NCBI RefSeq assembly: GCF_003057745.1
Contig: NZ_QBJD02000023.1
Location: 1 to 55,130, forward strand
Length of the DNA stretch: 55,130 nucleotides
Direction of reading: 5' to 3'
From: Enterobacter sp. RIT418
GTDB taxonomy: Bacteria; Pseudomonadota; Gammaproteobacteria; Enterobacterales; Enterobacteriaceae
The notes beneath the pieces are model-generated. The model was not told the DNA's origin. It saw nothing but the letters and a program-made list of their open reading frames with translations, and made no database searches. The translations under genes and the position numbers were made by a program. Of this stretch, positions 1-10,839 are shown in pieces. Every line of letters starts with the position of its first letter. Position 1 is the stretch's first letter.

Positions 1-240
1 GCCCACACAGATTGTCTGATAAATTGTTAAAGAGCAGTGCAACGCGGCTTTCGCTCACCGTCGCGAGGTCCCGTATAATACGTTTTCCTCATTCAGAGTC
101 AAGCGCTTATTTTCGCTTTTCTCCGCTAACCCGGCGGTCTGTAAGCCGTTGTTCCGTGTCAGTGGAGGCGCATTATAGGGAGTAATTCCGAACGTGCAAG
201 CCCAAAGTGAAAATAATTTACCAACCGCTCACTTTCCAGG
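1..240 (-). promoter_or_regulatory. rRNA operon promoters P1/P2 and boxA leader
   Basis: Read on the minus strand this is the start of an rRNA operon whose 16S gene lies beyond the left edge. P1 has -35 TTGCAC (194-199), a 16 bp spacer and -10 TATAAT (172-177), preceded by an AT-rich UP-like stretch. The CTCCCTATAATGCGCC context is typical of rrn P1. P2 has -35 TTGACT (97-102), a 16 bp spacer and -10 TATTAT (75-80). The antitermination boxA TGCTCTTTAACA is at 25-36. In E. coli rrnG lies downstream of clpB in the same orientation, so this is probably the rrnG equivalent. No rRNA sequence itself is visible. Confidence 0.93.
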
Positions 241-283
241 CAACCCAGAGTCCAGACCTCAGTTTTCGCCTGGTTTTTAAACA

Positions 284-310
284 AAAACGAGCCGCAAGCG
301 ACTCGTTTTT
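284..310 (-). terminator. Rho-independent terminator of clpB
   Basis: On the minus strand the clpB stop is followed by AAAAACGAG, a short GC loop and CTCGTTTTTG. This stem with a T-tract separates clpB from the rRNA promoters. Confidence 0.85.
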
Positions 311-322
311 GCGTTTTGTGAC

Positions 323-2896
323 TTACTGCACTGCCACAATGCGATCGTTGTTGGCCTCCAGACGGATAACTTTGCCAGGAATCAACTCTCCGGAAAGTAT
401 CTGCTGCGCCAGCGGGTTTTCGATCTGCTGCTGGATGGCGCGTTTTAATGGACGCGCACCGTACACCGGATCGTAACCATTCTCGCTTAACAGCTTCAGC
501 GCATCGTCAGAGATGTGAATTTCATATCCACGCTCTTCCAGACGTTTGTACAGACGCTGCAGCTGAATCTGCGCAATTGACGCAATGTGTTTCTCACCCA
601 GAGGATGGAATACCACCACTTCATCAATACGGTTGATGAACTCAGGGCGGAAGCTTTGGCTAACTACCCCCATGACCACATCTTTCATATGACCGTAGTC
701 CAGCTCACCGAAGCGTTCCTGAATCAAATCGGAACCCAGGTTAGAGGTCATGATGACGACCGTATTGCGGAAGTCGACCGTTCTCCCCTGCCCGTCCGTC
801 AAACGTCCATCGTCCAGAACCTGCAGCAGAATGTTAAATACATCCGGATGCGCTTTTTCCACTTCATCCAGAAGGATGACGGAATAAGGGCGACGGCGCA
901 CCGCTTCAGTCAGGTAGCCGCCCTCTTCATAGCCAACATATCCAGGAGGCGCCCCCACCAGACGCGAGACGGAGTGTTTCTCCATAAACTCGGACATATC
1001 AATACGCACCATTGCGTCGTCGCTGTCGAACATAAAGTTAGCCAGCGCTTTACAAAGCTCGGTTTTACCCACCCCGGTTGGCCCAAGGAACAGGAACGAA
1101 CCAATCGGGCGGTTCGGATCGGATAGCCCGGCACGACTACGACGAATCGCATTAGAAACCGCTTCGACCGCCTCATTCTGACCGATAACGCGATGATGCA
1201 GATCCTGCTCCATGCGCAGCAGTTTTTCGCGCTCGCCTTCCATCATGCGAGCCACAGGAATACCGGTCCAGCGCGCGAGCACTTCGGCAATCTCTGCATC
1301 CGTTACTTTGTTACGCAGCAGGCGCATCGTTTTGCCTTCCGACTGCGTGGCGATCTCAAGCTGTTTTTCCAGCTCGGGAATTTTGCCGTACTGTAGCTCA
1401 GACATCCGCGCCAAATCGCCCACGCGACGCGCCTGTTCAATGGCAATTTTCGCCTGCTCAAGTTCGGCTTTGATCGTCTGCGTACCGGAAAGCGATGCTT
1501 TCTCTGCTTTCCACTCTTCTTCCAGCTCAGAGTACTGGCGCTCTTTATCGTCCAGCTCCTCGTTAAGCATATCCAGGCGTTTCTTACTGGCTTCATCAGC
1601 CTCTTTCATCAGCGCCTGCTGTTCCAGCTTGAGCTGTATAATACGACGGTCGAGTCGGTCCAGCTCTTCCGGCTTGGAGTCGATCTGCATACGAATGCTG
1701 GATGCCGCTTCATCGATCAGGTCAATTGCCTTATCCGGCAGCTGGCGGTCAGCAATATAACGATGCGAAAGCGTGGCGGCTGCAACAATCGCCGGGTCAG
1801 TGATCTGAACATGGTGATGCAGCTCATAGCGTTCTTTCAGGCCACGCAGAATCGCGATGGTATCTTCAACGCTTGGCTCAGCAACAAACACTTTCTGGAA
1901 ACGACGCTCCAGGGCAGCATCTTTTTCAATGTACTGGCGATATTCATCCAGCGTCGTGGCACCAACACAGTGAAGCTCACCGCGCGCCAGGGCTGGTTTA
2001 AGCATGTTACCGGCATCCATCGCGCCGTCGGCTTTACCCGCACCGACCATGGTATGCAGCTCGTCGATAAACAGAATGACGTTGCCTTCCTGTTTAGCGA
2101 GGTCGTTCAGTACCCCTTTCAGCCGTTCTTCAAACTCGCCGCGGTATTTTGCCCCGGCCACCAGCGCGCCCATATCCAGCGCCAGTACGCGGCGGCCTTT
2201 CAGCCCCTCCGGCACCTCACCGTTCACAATACGCTGCGCCAGGCCTTCGACGATGGCGGTTTTACCGACGCCAGGCTCACCGATCAGCACCGGGTTATTT
2301 TTGGTGCGACGCTGCAGTACCTGAATGGTACGGCGGATCTCTTCGTCACGGCCGATAACCGGGTCAAGCTTGCCCTGCTCGGCGCGCTCGGTCAGATCGA
2401 CCGTAAATTTCTTCAAAGCCTGACGTTGGTCTTCGGCTCCCTGATCGTTCACGCTTTCACCTCCACGCATGTTTTCTATCGCCTGGGTCACGTTGGCGGT
2501 GGTTGCACCGGCAGACTTCAGCAGGTCGGTCAAGGTACCGCGTGATTCAAGCGCCGCCAGAACAAACAGTTCTGACGAGATAAAATTGTCCCCGCGTTTT
2601 TGCGCCAGCTTGTCGCAAAGGTTCAGCACGCGCACCAGATCCTGCGACGGCTGCACGTCGCCGCCGGTACCTTCTACCTGCGGTAAGCGGCTCAGGGCCT
2701 GATCGATGGCCGTGCGTAACTGCCCGGCATTAATACCGGCAGACGTTAATAACGGACGTACCGAGCCCCCTTCCTGATTCAGCAAGGCGCTCATTAAATG
2801 AAGAGGTTCGATAAACTGATTGTCGTGCCCCAGTGCGAGAGACTGGGCATCGGCGAGAGCAAGCTGGAATTTATTAGTAAGACGATCCAGACGCAT
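323..2896 (-). CDS. clpB: ATP-dependent disaggregase ClpB (Hsp104 family)
   Basis: Cytoplasmic AAA+ disaggregase that works with DnaK/DnaJ/GrpE to resolubilise aggregated protein. It has 857 residues, the same as E. coli ClpB. In order come the N-domain (1-145), NBD1 with Walker A GEPGVGKT (about 206-213), a coiled-coil middle domain (about 410-525), and NBD2 with Walker A GPTGVGKT (about 605-612) and Walker [10 protein letters not shown]. The start is set at 2896, which gives MRLDRLTNK preceded by GGAGGAG; the ATG four codons upstream would include the ribosome binding site. An internal GTG at codon 149 (2452) is preceded by GGAGGTG, as in E. coli, where it yields the N-truncated form. It is transcribed from a sigma32 promoter. 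Confidence 0.98.
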   Translation of the reverse strand: MRLDRLTNKFQLALADAQSLALGHDNQFIEPLHLMSALLNQEGGSVRPLLTSAGINAGQLRTAIDQALSRLPQVEGTGGDVQPSQDLVRVLNLCDKLAQKRGDNFISSELFVLAALESRGTLTDLLKSAGATTANVTQAIENMRGGESVNDQGAEDQRQALKKFTVDLTERAEQGKLDPVIGRDEEIRRTIQVLQRRTKNNPVLIGEPGVGKTAIVEGLAQRIVNGEVPEGLKGRRVLALDMGALVAGAKYRGEFEERLKGVLNDLAKQEGNVILFIDELHTMVGAGKADGAMDAGNMLKPALARGELHCVGATTLDEYRQYIEKDAALERRFQKVFVAEPSVEDTIAILRGLKERYELHHHVQITDPAIVAAATLSHRYIADRQLPDKAIDLIDEAASSIRMQIDSKPEELDRLDRRIIQLKLEQQALMKEADEASKKRLDMLNEELDDKERQYSELEEEWKAEKASLSGTQTIKAELEQAKIAIEQARRVGDLARMSELQYGKIPELEKQLEIATQSEGKTMRLLRNKVTDAEIAEVLARWTGIPVARMMEGEREKLLRMEQDLHHRVIGQNEAVEAVSNAIRRSRAGLSDPNRPIGSFLFLGPTGVGKTELCKALANFMFDSDDAMVRIDMSEFMEKHSVSRLVGAPPGYVGYEEGGYLTEAVRRRPYSVILLDEVEKAHPDVFNILLQVLDDGRLTDGQGRTVDFRNTVVIMTSNLGSDLIQERFGELDYGHMKDVVMGVVSQSFRPEFINRIDEVVVFHPLGEKHIASIAQIQLQRLYKRLEERGYEIHISDDALKLLSENGYDPVYGARPLKRAIQQQIENPLAQQILSGELIPGKVIRLEANNDRIVAVQ

Positions 2897-2935
2897 AACT
2901 CCTCCCATAACAGGTCAAATTTGCTACTGGAGATT

Positions 2936-2963
2936 AAATGAGGTCATCCCTCAATTATTCAAG
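2936..2963 (-). promoter_or_regulatory. sigma32 heat-shock promoter of clpB
   Basis: Minus strand: -35 CTTGAAT (2957-2963), a 13 bp spacer and -10 CCTCATTT (2936-2943). This fits the sigma32 consensus (CTTGAA, then CCCCATnT) and lies about 40 bp upstream of the clpB start. Confidence 0.85.
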
Positions 2964-3025
2964 GTTAATGACCTGAATTATGTGAAAAGAAAACGGCACG
3001 TACCGGATCGTCTTGATTCTTTAGG

Positions 3026-3757
3026 TTATATCAGCCAAATAAAACTTGCCATACGGCCGGTCGTCTTGTCGCGGCGATAAGAGAAAAAATCACCCTTTTC
3101 GGTGAAGGTACAACGATCGCCGCCGAAGATCTGCGTCACGCCGATATTATTGAGGCGCTGGCGTGCAAGCTGATAAATATCGGCCAGATATTTATCACCC
3201 GCGGGCGTAAACGCCTCGACCGCGTGCGGATCTTTCTCCATAAACGCTTCGCGAACTTCAGGCCCGACTTCAAACGCGCGTGGGCCAATTGCCGGACCAA
3301 GCCAGGCAAGGATATTGGCAGGCTGATCTTCGAAACAGGCCACGGTCTCTTCCAGCACGCCCTGACACAGGCCGCGCCAGCCCGCATGCGCGGCAGCGAC
3401 CTCTGTACCCGCCCGGTTACAAAACAGAACGGGCAGACAATCGGCCGTCATGACGGCACACACTGTTCCCGGAGTATTACTGTAAGAGGCATCGGCGCGT
3501 TTTGAAGCATAGGGTTCACCTGTTAACTTCAGAACGTCCTTACCGTGAACCTGCTCCAGCCAGACCGGTTTCGATGGCAAATTCCCCGCGGCAAACAGGC
3601 GATTGCGGTTCTCTTCGACATGCTCCGGGCTGTCGCCACAATGGGCTCCAAGGTTCAATGACGCCCACGGCCCCTGGCTTACACCACCGATACGGGTCGA
3701 ACTACAGGCGGCTACGCCTTTCGGCAGCGGCCACTCCGGGACAATCAGCTTGGTCAT
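3026..3757 (-). CDS. pgeF: PgeF/YfiH, peptidoglycan-editing and purine nucleoside phosphorylase-like protein
   Basis: Member of the YfiH/LACC1 (multicopper polyphenol oxidase domain) family. E. coli YfiH has been assigned roles in removing mis-incorporated L-Ser from peptidoglycan precursors and in purine nucleoside phosphorolysis. It has 243 residues, the usual family length. The three zinc-site residues are present at the expected positions: His71 (EQVHG), Cys107 (TADC) and His124 (AAHAGW). Its ATG overlaps the rluD stop by 4 bp (ATGA), so the two are translationally coupled. clpB lies downstream but has its own heat-shock promoter. Confidence 0.95.
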   Translation of the reverse strand: MTKLIVPEWPLPKGVAACSSTRIGGVSQGPWASLNLGAHCGDSPEHVEENRNRLFAAGNLPSKPVWLEQVHGKDVLKLTGEPYASKRADASYSNTPGTVCAVMTADCLPVLFCNRAGTEVAAAHAGWRGLCQGVLEETVACFEDQPANILAWLGPAIGPRAFEVGPEVREAFMEKDPHAVEAFTPAGDKYLADIYQLARQRLNNIGVTQIFGGDRCTFTEKGDFFSYRRDKTTGRMASFIWLI

Positions 3758-4734
3758 AACCAGTCCACTTGATCCTTATGCTCTTCAAAGTCTGCGCGCA
3801 TTACGTCGATAAGATCCACCATGTCCTGCGGGATCGGCGCATGCCACTCCATCTGGATACCGCTGATAGGGTGATAAAGACGCAGCATAGTGGCATGAAG
3901 CGCCTGACGATCGAACTTACGCAGGACGCTGATGAACTCCTCCGATGCGCCTTTTGGCGGACGCGGACGACCGCCGTAAACCTGATCCCCGACCAACGGA
4001 TGGGTAATGTGCGCCATATGCACGCGAATTTGGTGGGTACGCCCGGTTTCCAGACGCAGACGCAGACGCGTATGAATACGGAAATGTTCCATGATGCGAT
4101 AGTGCGTCACCGCCGGTTTACCCATTGGGTGCACGGACATGTGCGTACGCTTCGTCGGGTGACGGCTGATTGGCTCTTCAACCGTACCGCCCGCCGTCAT
4201 GTGACCAATCGCAACCGCTTCGTATTCGCGGGTGATTTCGCGCAGCTGCAGCGACTCCACCAGGCGCGTTTGAGCTGGGATCGTTTTCGCCACCACCATC
4301 AGGCCGGTGGTGTCTTTATCCAGGCGGTGAACGATACCGGCGCGCGGAACGTCGGCAATCGGGGGATAGTAATGAAGAAGTGCGTTAAGCACCGTGCCGT
4401 CTGGATTGCCCGCCCCCGGATGAACGACAAAATCGCGAGGCTTGTTGATCACCAGAATGTCATCGTCTTCATAGACGATGTTCAATGGAATATCCTGCGG
4501 CTCGAAGCGCATTTCCTCTTCGATTTCAGCATTGATGGCGACGGCTTCTCCACCTAACACTTTCTCTTTTGGCTTGTCCCAGATCTTGCCATTGACCAGC
4601 ACGCGCTGGTCTAAAATCCATTCTTTTATGCGTGAACGCGAATAATCAGGGAACAATTCGGCCAAAGCCTGATCTAAGCGTTGGCCTAGCTGATTTTCGG
4701 AGACTGTTGCGGTGAGTTCTACTCGTTGTGCCAT
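3754..4734 (-). CDS. rluD: 23S rRNA pseudouridine(1911/1915/1917) synthase RluD
   Basis: Makes three pseudouridines in helix 69 of 23S rRNA. It has 326 residues, as in E. coli. An N-terminal S4-like RNA-binding domain (about 18-75) is followed by the RluA-type catalytic domain with HRLDKDTTGL, whose Asp (about residue 139) is the catalytic nucleophile. It overlaps pgeF by 4 bp. It is divergent from bamD, with 131 bp between the two starts that must hold both promoters. Confidence 0.97.
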   Translation of the reverse strand: MAQRVELTATVSENQLGQRLDQALAELFPDYSRSRIKEWILDQRVLVNGKIWDKPKEKVLGGEAVAINAEIEEEMRFEPQDIPLNIVYEDDDILVINKPRDFVVHPGAGNPDGTVLNALLHYYPPIADVPRAGIVHRLDKDTTGLMVVAKTIPAQTRLVESLQLREITREYEAVAIGHMTAGGTVEEPISRHPTKRTHMSVHPMGKPAVTHYRIMEHFRIHTRLRLRLETGRTHQIRVHMAHITHPLVGDQVYGGRPRPPKGASEEFISVLRKFDRQALHATMLRLYHPISGIQMEWHAPIPQDMVDLIDVMRADFEEHKDQVDWL

Positions 4735-4865
4735 AAACTGCTTCTTTGTTTAACGTTGGGTTTTACGGCTTTGCCGTTTAATATAGTGTGCTATTGTAGC
4801 TGGTCTTAATCGGGAGCAGGAACAGAGATTCTCCCGGACAAACATTTGAGGAAAGTCAAAACGTC

Positions 4866-5603
4866 ATGACGCGCATGAAATATCTGGTGGCAGCGGCCAC
4901 GTTGAGCCTGGCTTTGGTGGGCTGCTCCGGTTCAAATGAACAGGTCCCTGACAATCCGCCGAATGAAATCTATGCGACTGCACAACAAAAGTTGCAGGAC
5001 GGTAACTGGAAACAGGCGATAACGCAACTGGAAGCGTTGGATAATCGCTATCCATTTGGCCCCTATTCGCAGCAGGTACAGTTAGATCTCATCTATGCCT
5101 ACTATAAAAATGCCGATCTGCCGCTGGCTCAGGCGACCATCGATCGCTTCATGCGTCTGAATCCAACTCACCCTAATATTGATTATGTCATGTACATGCG
5201 CGGCCTGACCAACATGGCGCTGGACGACAGTGCGCTGCAGGGCTTCTTCGGTGTCGATCGTTCTGACCGCGATCCTCAGCACGCCCGTGATGCCTTCAAC
5301 GACTTCTCTAAACTGGTCCGTGGTTATCCAAACAGTCAATACGTTACCGATGCCACTAAGCGTCTGGTGTTCCTGAAAGACCGTCTGGCGAAGTATGAAT
5401 ATTCCGTTGCAGACTACTACACTCGCCGCGGCGCGTGGGTTGCCGTGGTGAACCGTGTAGAAGGTATGCTGCGCGATTACCCGGATACTCAGGCAACGCG
5501 TGATGGCCTGAAGCTGATGGAGAACGCATACCGTCAGATGCAAATGACCGCTCAGGCTGACAAGGTTGCGAAGATCATCGCAGCCAACAGCAGCAATACC
5601 TGA
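4866..5603 (+). CDS. bamD: Outer-membrane assembly lipoprotein BamD
   Basis: Essential lipoprotein of the BAM complex, which folds beta-barrel proteins into the outer membrane. It has 245 residues, as in E. coli. A lipoprotein signal ends in LVGC with acylated Cys20, followed by a tetratricopeptide-type helical scaffold (about 30-225) that docks BamA, BamC and BamE. The start at 4866 keeps the family N-terminus (MTRMKYL); GAGGAAAG lies 14 bases upstream of it. A second ATG four codons in is better spaced from this site and may also be used. It ends in its own terminator. Confidence 0.97.
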   Translation: MTRMKYLVAAATLSLALVGCSGSNEQVPDNPPNEIYATAQQKLQDGNWKQAITQLEALDNRYPFGPYSQQVQLDLIYAYYKNADLPLAQATIDRFMRLNPTHPNIDYVMYMRGLTNMALDDSALQGFFGVDRSDRDPQHARDAFNDFSKLVRGYPNSQYVTDATKRLVFLKDRLAKYEYSVADYYTRRGAWVAVVNRVEGMLRDYPDTQATRDGLKLMENAYRQMQMTAQADKVAKIIAANSSNT

Positions 5604-5631
5604 TACCGACTTTCAGCAAAAGAACATAAGC

Positions 5632-5660
5632 AAAACGGCAGCCCAAGGGCTGCCGTTTTT
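5632..5660 (+). terminator. Rho-independent terminator of bamD
   Basis: AAAACGGCAGCCC, AA, GGGCTGCCGTTTTT: a perfect GC-rich stem with a T-tract 28 bp after the bamD stop. Confidence 0.95.
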
Positions 5661-5807
5661 GTATCCATTTTATCGTCGCGCTCGAGTAAGGTAGCGCCAA
5701 CACAACCCGTCAACTATGACCCGAAACACACCTTTCGACAAGGTAAAAATCCCCTCTTCATGCCCTTTCTCACAAAAATGTGTGGTTGACAAAAAGTGAC
5801 AAAAATA

Positions 5808-6227
<420 letters not shown>

Positions 6228-6250
6228 TCCTTTAAATTGAGTGTACCGCC

Positions 6251-6274
6251 AACGCGCCTTCGGGCGCGTTTTTT
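6251..6274 (+). terminator. Rho-independent terminator of raiA
   Basis: AACGCGCC TTCG GGCGCGTTTTTT: a stable tetraloop hairpin with a T-tract 23 bp after the raiA stop. Confidence 0.95.
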
Positions 6275-6331
6275 ATTGACAGGGTGAAAACAGTGCGGGT
6301 ACTTTAAGGTTATCAATCACAGGATGAATCA

Positions 6332-6379
6332 ATGATACGTACGCCGTTTTTCTTCGCATTCTTTTTTACCTTCCCCTGA
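6332..6379 (+). CDS. pheL: phe operon leader peptide PheL
   Basis: 15-codon leader peptide [15 protein letters not shown] with seven Phe codons, preceded by an AGGATG-like ribosome binding site. Ribosome stalling at the Phe codons under phenylalanine starvation decides whether the downstream attenuator forms. It differs from E. coli PheL ([15 protein letters not shown]) only at residues 2-4, while the Phe block is conserved. Confidence 0.95.
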   Translation: MIRTPFFFAFFFTFP

Positions 6380-6381
6380 CT

Positions 6382-6454
6382 GGGAGGCGTTTCGTCGTGT
6401 GATAAAGAATGCGAAGACGAACAACAAGGCCTCCCACAGCGGGAGGCCTTTTTT
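6382..6454 (+). promoter_or_regulatory. pheA transcription attenuator
   Basis: The terminator stem is GGCCTCCC, ACAGC, GGGAGGCC and then TTTTTT (6427-6454). An upstream GGGAGGC (about 6385) can pair with the 5' arm GGCCTCCC to form the antiterminator when ribosomes stall on pheL. This is the classical phe-type attenuation arrangement, ending 32 bp before pheA. Confidence 0.9.
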
Positions 6455-6485
6455 ATTGATAACGATAAACGAGACAGACAACATT

Positions 6486-7646
6486 ATGACCCCGGAAAAC
6501 CCCTTACTGGATCTGCGCATAAAGATCAGCGCCCTGGATGAAAAACTGCTGGCGCTGCTGGCAGAACGCCGCCTGCTCGCCGTTGAAGTTGGTAAAGCCA
6601 AGCTGGAGTCGCATCGACCCGTACGTGATATCGACCGCGAGCGTGATTTACTGGAGCGTCTGATTCAGCTCGGCAAGGCGCACCACCTCGATGCCCATTA
6701 CATCACCCGCCTGTTTCAGCTCATCATCGAAGACTCGGTTTTAACCCAGCAGGCGCTGCTCCAGCAGCATCTGAATAAGACCAACCCGCATTCGGCGCGC
6801 ATCGCCTTCCTGGGCCCTAAAGGCTCATATTCTCATCTGGCCGCCCGCCAGTACGCGGCCCGCCATTTTGACGAATTCATTGAGAGCGGCTGCGCAAAGT
6901 TCGCAGATATCTTTAATCAGGTTGAAACCGGCCAGGCAGATTACGCCGTGGTTCCGATCGAGAACACCAGCTCGGGCGCCATCAATGACGTCTACGATCT
7001 GCTGCAGCACACCAGCCTGTCGCTGGTTGGTGAGATGACGCTCCCTATCGATCACTGCGTGCTGGTCTCCGGCTCAACGGATTTAAGCAAAATCGAGACG
7101 GTCTACAGCCACCCGCAGCCCTTCCAGCAGTGTAGCCAGTTCCTGAACCGCTACCCGCACTGGAAAATTGAGTACACCGAAAGCACGTCGGCCGCGATGG
7201 AGAAAGTGGCGCAGATAAATTCCCCGACCGTCGCCGCACTTGGCAACGAAGCGGGCGGCGCGCTGTATGGCCTGCAGGTGCTGGAGCGTAACCTGGCAAA
7301 CCAGACGCAGAACATTACCCGTTTCGTTGTGCTGGCGCGCAAGGCCATCAACGTTTCCGAGCAGGTACCGGCTAAAACGACGCTGCTGATGGCGACCGGC
7401 CAGCAGGCGGGGGCCCTGGTTGAAGCGCTGCTGGTCCTGCGCAACCACAACCTGATCATGACGAAGCTGGAATCCCGCCCGATTCACGGCAATCCGTGGG
7501 AAGAGATGTTCTATCTTGATGTCCAGGCCAACCTGGAATCTGCATCCATGCAGAAGGCCCTGCGCGAACTGGGCGAAATAACCCGCTCAATGAAAGTGCT
7601 GGGCTGCTATCCAAGCGAAAACGTGGTGCCGGTCGATCCCGCCTAG
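6486..7646 (+). CDS. pheA: Bifunctional chorismate mutase/prephenate dehydratase PheA
   Basis: Converts chorismate to prephenate and then phenylpyruvate in phenylalanine synthesis. It has 386 residues, the E. coli length. The chorismate mutase AroQ domain (1-90) is followed by the dehydratase (about 105-285) and a C-terminal ACT regulatory domain with ESRP (about 300-386) that binds Phe. The start at 6486 gives [11 protein letters not shown]; upstream in-frame codons lie inside the attenuator. The stop overlaps the stop of the convergent SMP-30 gene at CTAG, so no separate terminator is present. Confidence 0.98.
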   Translation: MTPENPLLDLRIKISALDEKLLALLAERRLLAVEVGKAKLESHRPVRDIDRERDLLERLIQLGKAHHLDAHYITRLFQLIIEDSVLTQQALLQQHLNKTNPHSARIAFLGPKGSYSHLAARQYAARHFDEFIESGCAKFADIFNQVETGQADYAVVPIENTSSGAINDVYDLLQHTSLSLVGEMTLPIDHCVLVSGSTDLSKIETVYSHPQPFQQCSQFLNRYPHWKIEYTESTSAAMEKVAQINSPTVAALGNEAGGALYGLQVLERNLANQTQNITRFVVLARKAINVSEQVPAKTTLLMATGQQAGALVEALLVLRNHNLIMTKLESRPIHGNPWEEMFYLDVQANLESASMQKALRELGEITRSMKVLGCYPSENVVPVDPA

Positions 7647-8515
7647 CGTTCGATAAAGCGGCTTTTCTTCATCCCTGCCACGCTAACGGGCAGGGTGAAG
7701 ATGGCGCCGGAAAGCGGATATTCAGCCACCTCCTCTGCGTCCATATTTTCTCGCGTGGTGGTGATAAACAGCGTTTTCATCTCCTCTCCGCCGAAGCACA
7801 CCATCGTCGGGCAACGAACGGGTAGCCGATACTCTTCCAGCCGTTCCCCCTGCGGTGAAAACCGCGCGACGCGCCAGCCGTCAAACAGTGCGCTCCAGTA
7901 ACAGCCCTCAACGTCCACGGCGGCGCCATCGGGAATCCCCTCCCCCTCGTTAAAGCGGCGAAGGATCTCGCGGGTGCCGGGTTCGCCCTGTTCGTCAAGC
8001 GGCGTACGGTAGATAACGCCGTTTGGCGTATCTGAGGTAAACATCCACTGTCCGTCCGGGCTAAACGCCAGGCCGTTATGGCCGTGAATATCGCACTGAA
8101 TGACTTTAGGCGTGAGGTCATTATCAATACGCATCAACATGGCACCGTTGTAATCTCCTGGCCCCCAGAACGTACCGGCATAAAAACGCCCCCGTTGGTC
8201 GGTTCCCCCATCGTTAAAGCGCGCAAGCTGCGGGTTGGAAGGGTTATCACAGACCTTGCGCTGAAGCAGGCCGTGCCTGTCGGCAAGCCAGATAGCGTTA
8301 CGCATCGCGACGATAAACCCGCCCCGTTCGCGCAGGGCGAAACAGCCAACCTCTTCGTGGAAAGACAGCACCGTGTGTTCCGCGCTGGGCAGGTGATAAC
8401 GGTGGATTTCCCCTTCCAGAATATCCGCCCAGTAGAGCGCGTTCTCTTCCTCGCTCCACGTCGGGCACTCCGGTAGATGACCGGTGTAGTTCAACAGCAG
8501 CTGTGGTTCAGCCAT
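7643..8515 (-). CDS. SMP-30/gluconolactonase/LRE family protein
   Basis: Six-bladed beta-propeller of the SMP-30/Gnl/LRE-like family, metal-dependent lactonases acting on sugar lactones; the substrate cannot be read from sequence. It has 290 residues. Family features include PECPTW near the N-terminus with its metal-ligand Glu, [16 protein letters not shown], and PDGAAVD with a ligand Asp. The start at 8515 (MAEPQLLL, preceded by GGGGAACTGTC) is preferred because the upstream ATG at 8545 lies in the tyrA terminator. In E. coli pheA and tyrA are direct convergent neighbours, so this gene is an insertion there. It follows tyrA on the same strand but behind a terminator. Confidence 0.88.
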   Translation of the reverse strand: MAEPQLLLNYTGHLPECPTWSEEENALYWADILEGEIHRYHLPSAEHTVLSFHEEVGCFALRERGGFIVAMRNAIWLADRHGLLQRKVCDNPSNPQLARFNDGGTDQRGRFYAGTFWGPGDYNGAMLMRIDNDLTPKVIQCDIHGHNGLAFSPDGQWMFTSDTPNGVIYRTPLDEQGEPGTREILRRFNEGEGIPDGAAVDVEGCYWSALFDGWRVARFSPQGERLEEYRLPVRCPTMVCFGGEEMKTLFITTTRENMDAEEVAEYPLSGAIFTLPVSVAGMKKSRFIER

Positions 8516-8530
8516 GACAGTTCCCCAAAT

Positions 8531-8556
8531 AAAAAAAGCCAGCAATGCTGGCTTTC
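8531..8556 (-). terminator. Rho-independent terminator of aroF-tyrA
   Basis: Minus strand AAAGCCAGCATTGCTGGCTTTTTTT: a perfect stem with a T-tract 18 bp after the tyrA stop and just before the SMP-30 start. Confidence 0.93.
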
Positions 8557-8574
8557 AGTATATACATCATCGCG

Positions 8575-9696
8575 TTACTGGCGACTGTCATTTGCCTGGC
8601 GCAACAGCGTGCGGCTTTCGCTCTGGAAGCGCGTCGCGTAGTCACCAAACCAGTGTTCAACCTTGCGGAAGCTGTCGATAAATGCCTGCTTATCGCCGTG
8701 TTCAAGCAGGGTGATTGCCTCACCAAACCGCTGGTAGTAGCGCTTGATCAGCGCCAGATTATTCTCGGACGACATAATAATGTCGGCGTAGAGCTGCGGA
8801 TCTTGTGCAAACAGACGCCCCACCATCGCCAGCTCAAGGCGATAGATTGGCGAAGAGAGTGCCAGCAGCTGCTCAAGCTGAACGTTCTCCTCCGCCAGAT
8901 GCAGGCCATATGCGAAGGTTGCAAAGTGCCGCAGCGCCTGAATAAACGCCATGTTCTGATCGTGCTCGACCGCGCTAATGCGATGCAGACGCGCGCCCCA
9001 CACCTGAATCTGCTCCAGGAACCACTGGTACGCTTCCGGCTGACGACCATCGCAGTAGACCACGACCTGCTTTGCCAGGCTGCCGCTGTCCGGGCCAAAC
9101 ATGGGATGCAGGCCAAGTACGGGACCGCTATGCGCTGCCAGCATTGCCTGCAGCGGCCCGTTTTTAACGGACGCTAAATCAACCAGGATGCAATCCTTCG
9201 GCAGCGGCGGCAGCTTCTCGATGATCCGTTCTGTCACGTGAATAGGTACGCTGACGATCACCATGCCCGCATCGCTCACGATCTCAGGCGCACGCGCCCA
9301 GTCCTCTTTTTCCAGAATGCGCACCTGGTAGCCGGAAAGCGTCAGCATTTTCTCAAACAGGCGGCCCATCTGACCGCCGCCGCCAACGATTACTACCGGG
9401 CGCAGCGACGGACAGAGGGTTTTGAAGCCCTTGTCGTTTTCACTGGAATACGACTCGCGCATCACGCGGCGCAGAACGTCCTCAATCAAATCCGGAGAAA
9501 CGCCCAGCGCCTGCGCCTCTTTGCGCCGGGAAGCGAGCATAGAGGCCTCGCGCTCCGGCACGTAAATCGGCAGGCCGTATTTGCTTTTCACCTCTCCGAC
9601 CTCGGCAACCAGCGCCATGCGGCGCGCCAGCAGATCCAGCAGCGCCTTATCTACTTCATCAATTTGATCGCGTAATGCGGTCAATTCAGCAACCAT
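8575..9696 (-). CDS. tyrA: Bifunctional chorismate mutase/prephenate dehydrogenase TyrA
   Basis: Converts chorismate to prephenate and then 4-hydroxyphenylpyruvate (NAD+), the tyrosine branch. It has 373 residues, as in E. coli. The chorismate mutase domain (1-90) is followed by a Rossmann dehydrogenase with GGGGQMG (about residue 105) and a helical C-terminal domain. AAGAGG precedes the ATG. It is second in the aroF-tyrA operon, 10 bp after aroF, and should share the TyrR-controlled promoter upstream of aroF. Confidence 0.98.
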   Translation of the reverse strand: MVAELTALRDQIDEVDKALLDLLARRMALVAEVGEVKSKYGLPIYVPEREASMLASRRKEAQALGVSPDLIEDVLRRVMRESYSSENDKGFKTLCPSLRPVVIVGGGGQMGRLFEKMLTLSGYQVRILEKEDWARAPEIVSDAGMVIVSVPIHVTERIIEKLPPLPKDCILVDLASVKNGPLQAMLAAHSGPVLGLHPMFGPDSGSLAKQVVVYCDGRQPEAYQWFLEQIQVWGARLHRISAVEHDQNMAFIQALRHFATFAYGLHLAEENVQLEQLLALSSPIYRLELAMVGRLFAQDPQLYADIIMSSENNLALIKRYYQRFGEAITLLEHGDKQAFIDSFRKVEHWFGDYATRFQSESRTLLRQANDSRQ

Positions 9697-9706
9697 ACCT
9701 AACCTC

Positions 9707-10777
9707 TTAAGCCAGACGCGCCGCCAGCTGGCCGTTCAAATCCTTGTGGATCTCTCGCAGCAGCGCATCGGTGGTTTCCCAGCTGATGCAGGCATCCGTT
9801 ACGGATACGCCGTGCTTCATTGCGCTACGCGGCTGTTCAGATGACTGATTGCCTTCATGAATATTGCTTTCAATCATCAGCCCGATAATAGAACGATTGC
9901 CGTCTTTAATCTGCGCTATGACAGATTCAGCAACCGCAGGCTGGCGACGGTAATCTTTATTTGAATTACCATGACTGCAATCTATCATCAGCGCTGGACG
10001 CAGTCCCGCCTGTTCCATCTCTTTTTCACACTGAGCCACATCTGCCGGGCTGTAGTTAGGCGCTTTCCCGCCGCGCAGAATGACGTGCCCATCCGGATTA
10101 CCCTGGGTTTGCAGCAGACACACCTGGCCCGCCTGGTTGATGCCGACAAAGCGGTGCGGCATAGCGGCGGCGCGCATGGCGTTGATTGCCGTTGCCAGGC
10201 TGCCGTCAGTGCCGTTTTTAAAACCGACCGGCATAGACAGGCCAGACGCCATCTCGCGGTGGGTTTGTGATTCCGTGGTGCGCGCACCGATTGCCGACCA
10301 GCTAAACAGATCGCCCAGGTACTGCGGGCTGTTGGGATCCAGCGCTTCGGTTGCCAGCGGCAGCCCCATGCTGACCAGCTCTACCAGCAGGCGACGCGCA
10401 ATCTTCAGGCCAGCCTCCACGTCAAACGAGCCATCCATGTGCGGATCGTTAATCAATCCTTTCCAGCCTACGGTGGTGCGTGGCTTTTCGAAATAGACGC
10501 GCATTACCAGATAGAGGCTATCGCTGACCTCCTCCGCTAATGTTTTAAATCGACGAGCATATTCAATGGCGGTTTCAGGATCGTGAATAGAGCAAGGGCC
10601 GCAAACCACCAGCAGGCGCGGATCGCGACCGGCGATGATGTTCGAAATCGTCTGGCGAGACTGCTCGATTTGAGCCTCTTGCGCCACGCTCAGCGGAAAC
10701 TCAGCCTTTAGCTGCTCCGGCGTGATCAAAACCTGTTCATCGGAAATATGTACGTTATTCAGCGCGTCTTTTTGCAT
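9707..10777 (-). CDS. aroF: 3-deoxy-7-phosphoheptulonate synthase, Tyr-sensitive (AroF)
   Basis: First step of the shikimate pathway: phosphoenolpyruvate plus erythrose 4-phosphate to DAHP. It has 356 residues, matching the E. coli Tyr-inhibited isozyme. Conserved class I DAHP synthase segments include [30 protein letters not shown] and [10 protein letters not shown]. The start at 10777 gives [10 protein letters not shown]; a longer in-frame start at 10822 adds 15 residues not found in the family. TyrR boxes upstream indicate tyrosine-dependent repression of aroF-tyrA. Confidence 0.98.
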   Translation of the reverse strand: MQKDALNNVHISDEQVLITPEQLKAEFPLSVAQEAQIEQSRQTISNIIAGRDPRLLVVCGPCSIHDPETAIEYARRFKTLAEEVSDSLYLVMRVYFEKPRTTVGWKGLINDPHMDGSFDVEAGLKIARRLLVELVSMGLPLATEALDPNSPQYLGDLFSWSAIGARTTESQTHREMASGLSMPVGFKNGTDGSLATAINAMRAAAMPHRFVGINQAGQVCLLQTQGNPDGHVILRGGKAPNYSPADVAQCEKEMEQAGLRPALMIDCSHGNSNKDYRRQPAVAESVIAQIKDGNRSIIGLMIESNIHEGNQSSEQPRSAMKHGVSVTDACISWETTDALLREIHKDLNGQLAARLA

Positions 10778-10839
10778 GATTGCGATCCTGTAAAGCCTGT
10801 TTGCGATAGTGTTTTTCCTCAAAGAGGTGAAACCACCAT

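Noticed and set aside
1212..2545. Several long plus-strand frames opposite clpB
   Set aside because: Shadow frames of a strongly conserved gene, low-complexity Ser/Arg translations, no ribosome binding sites.
8515..8545. Longer start (MLAFFIWGTV) for the SMP-30 gene
   Set aside because: This segment is the tyrA terminator read in frame; the hydrophobic start is not a real signal peptide.
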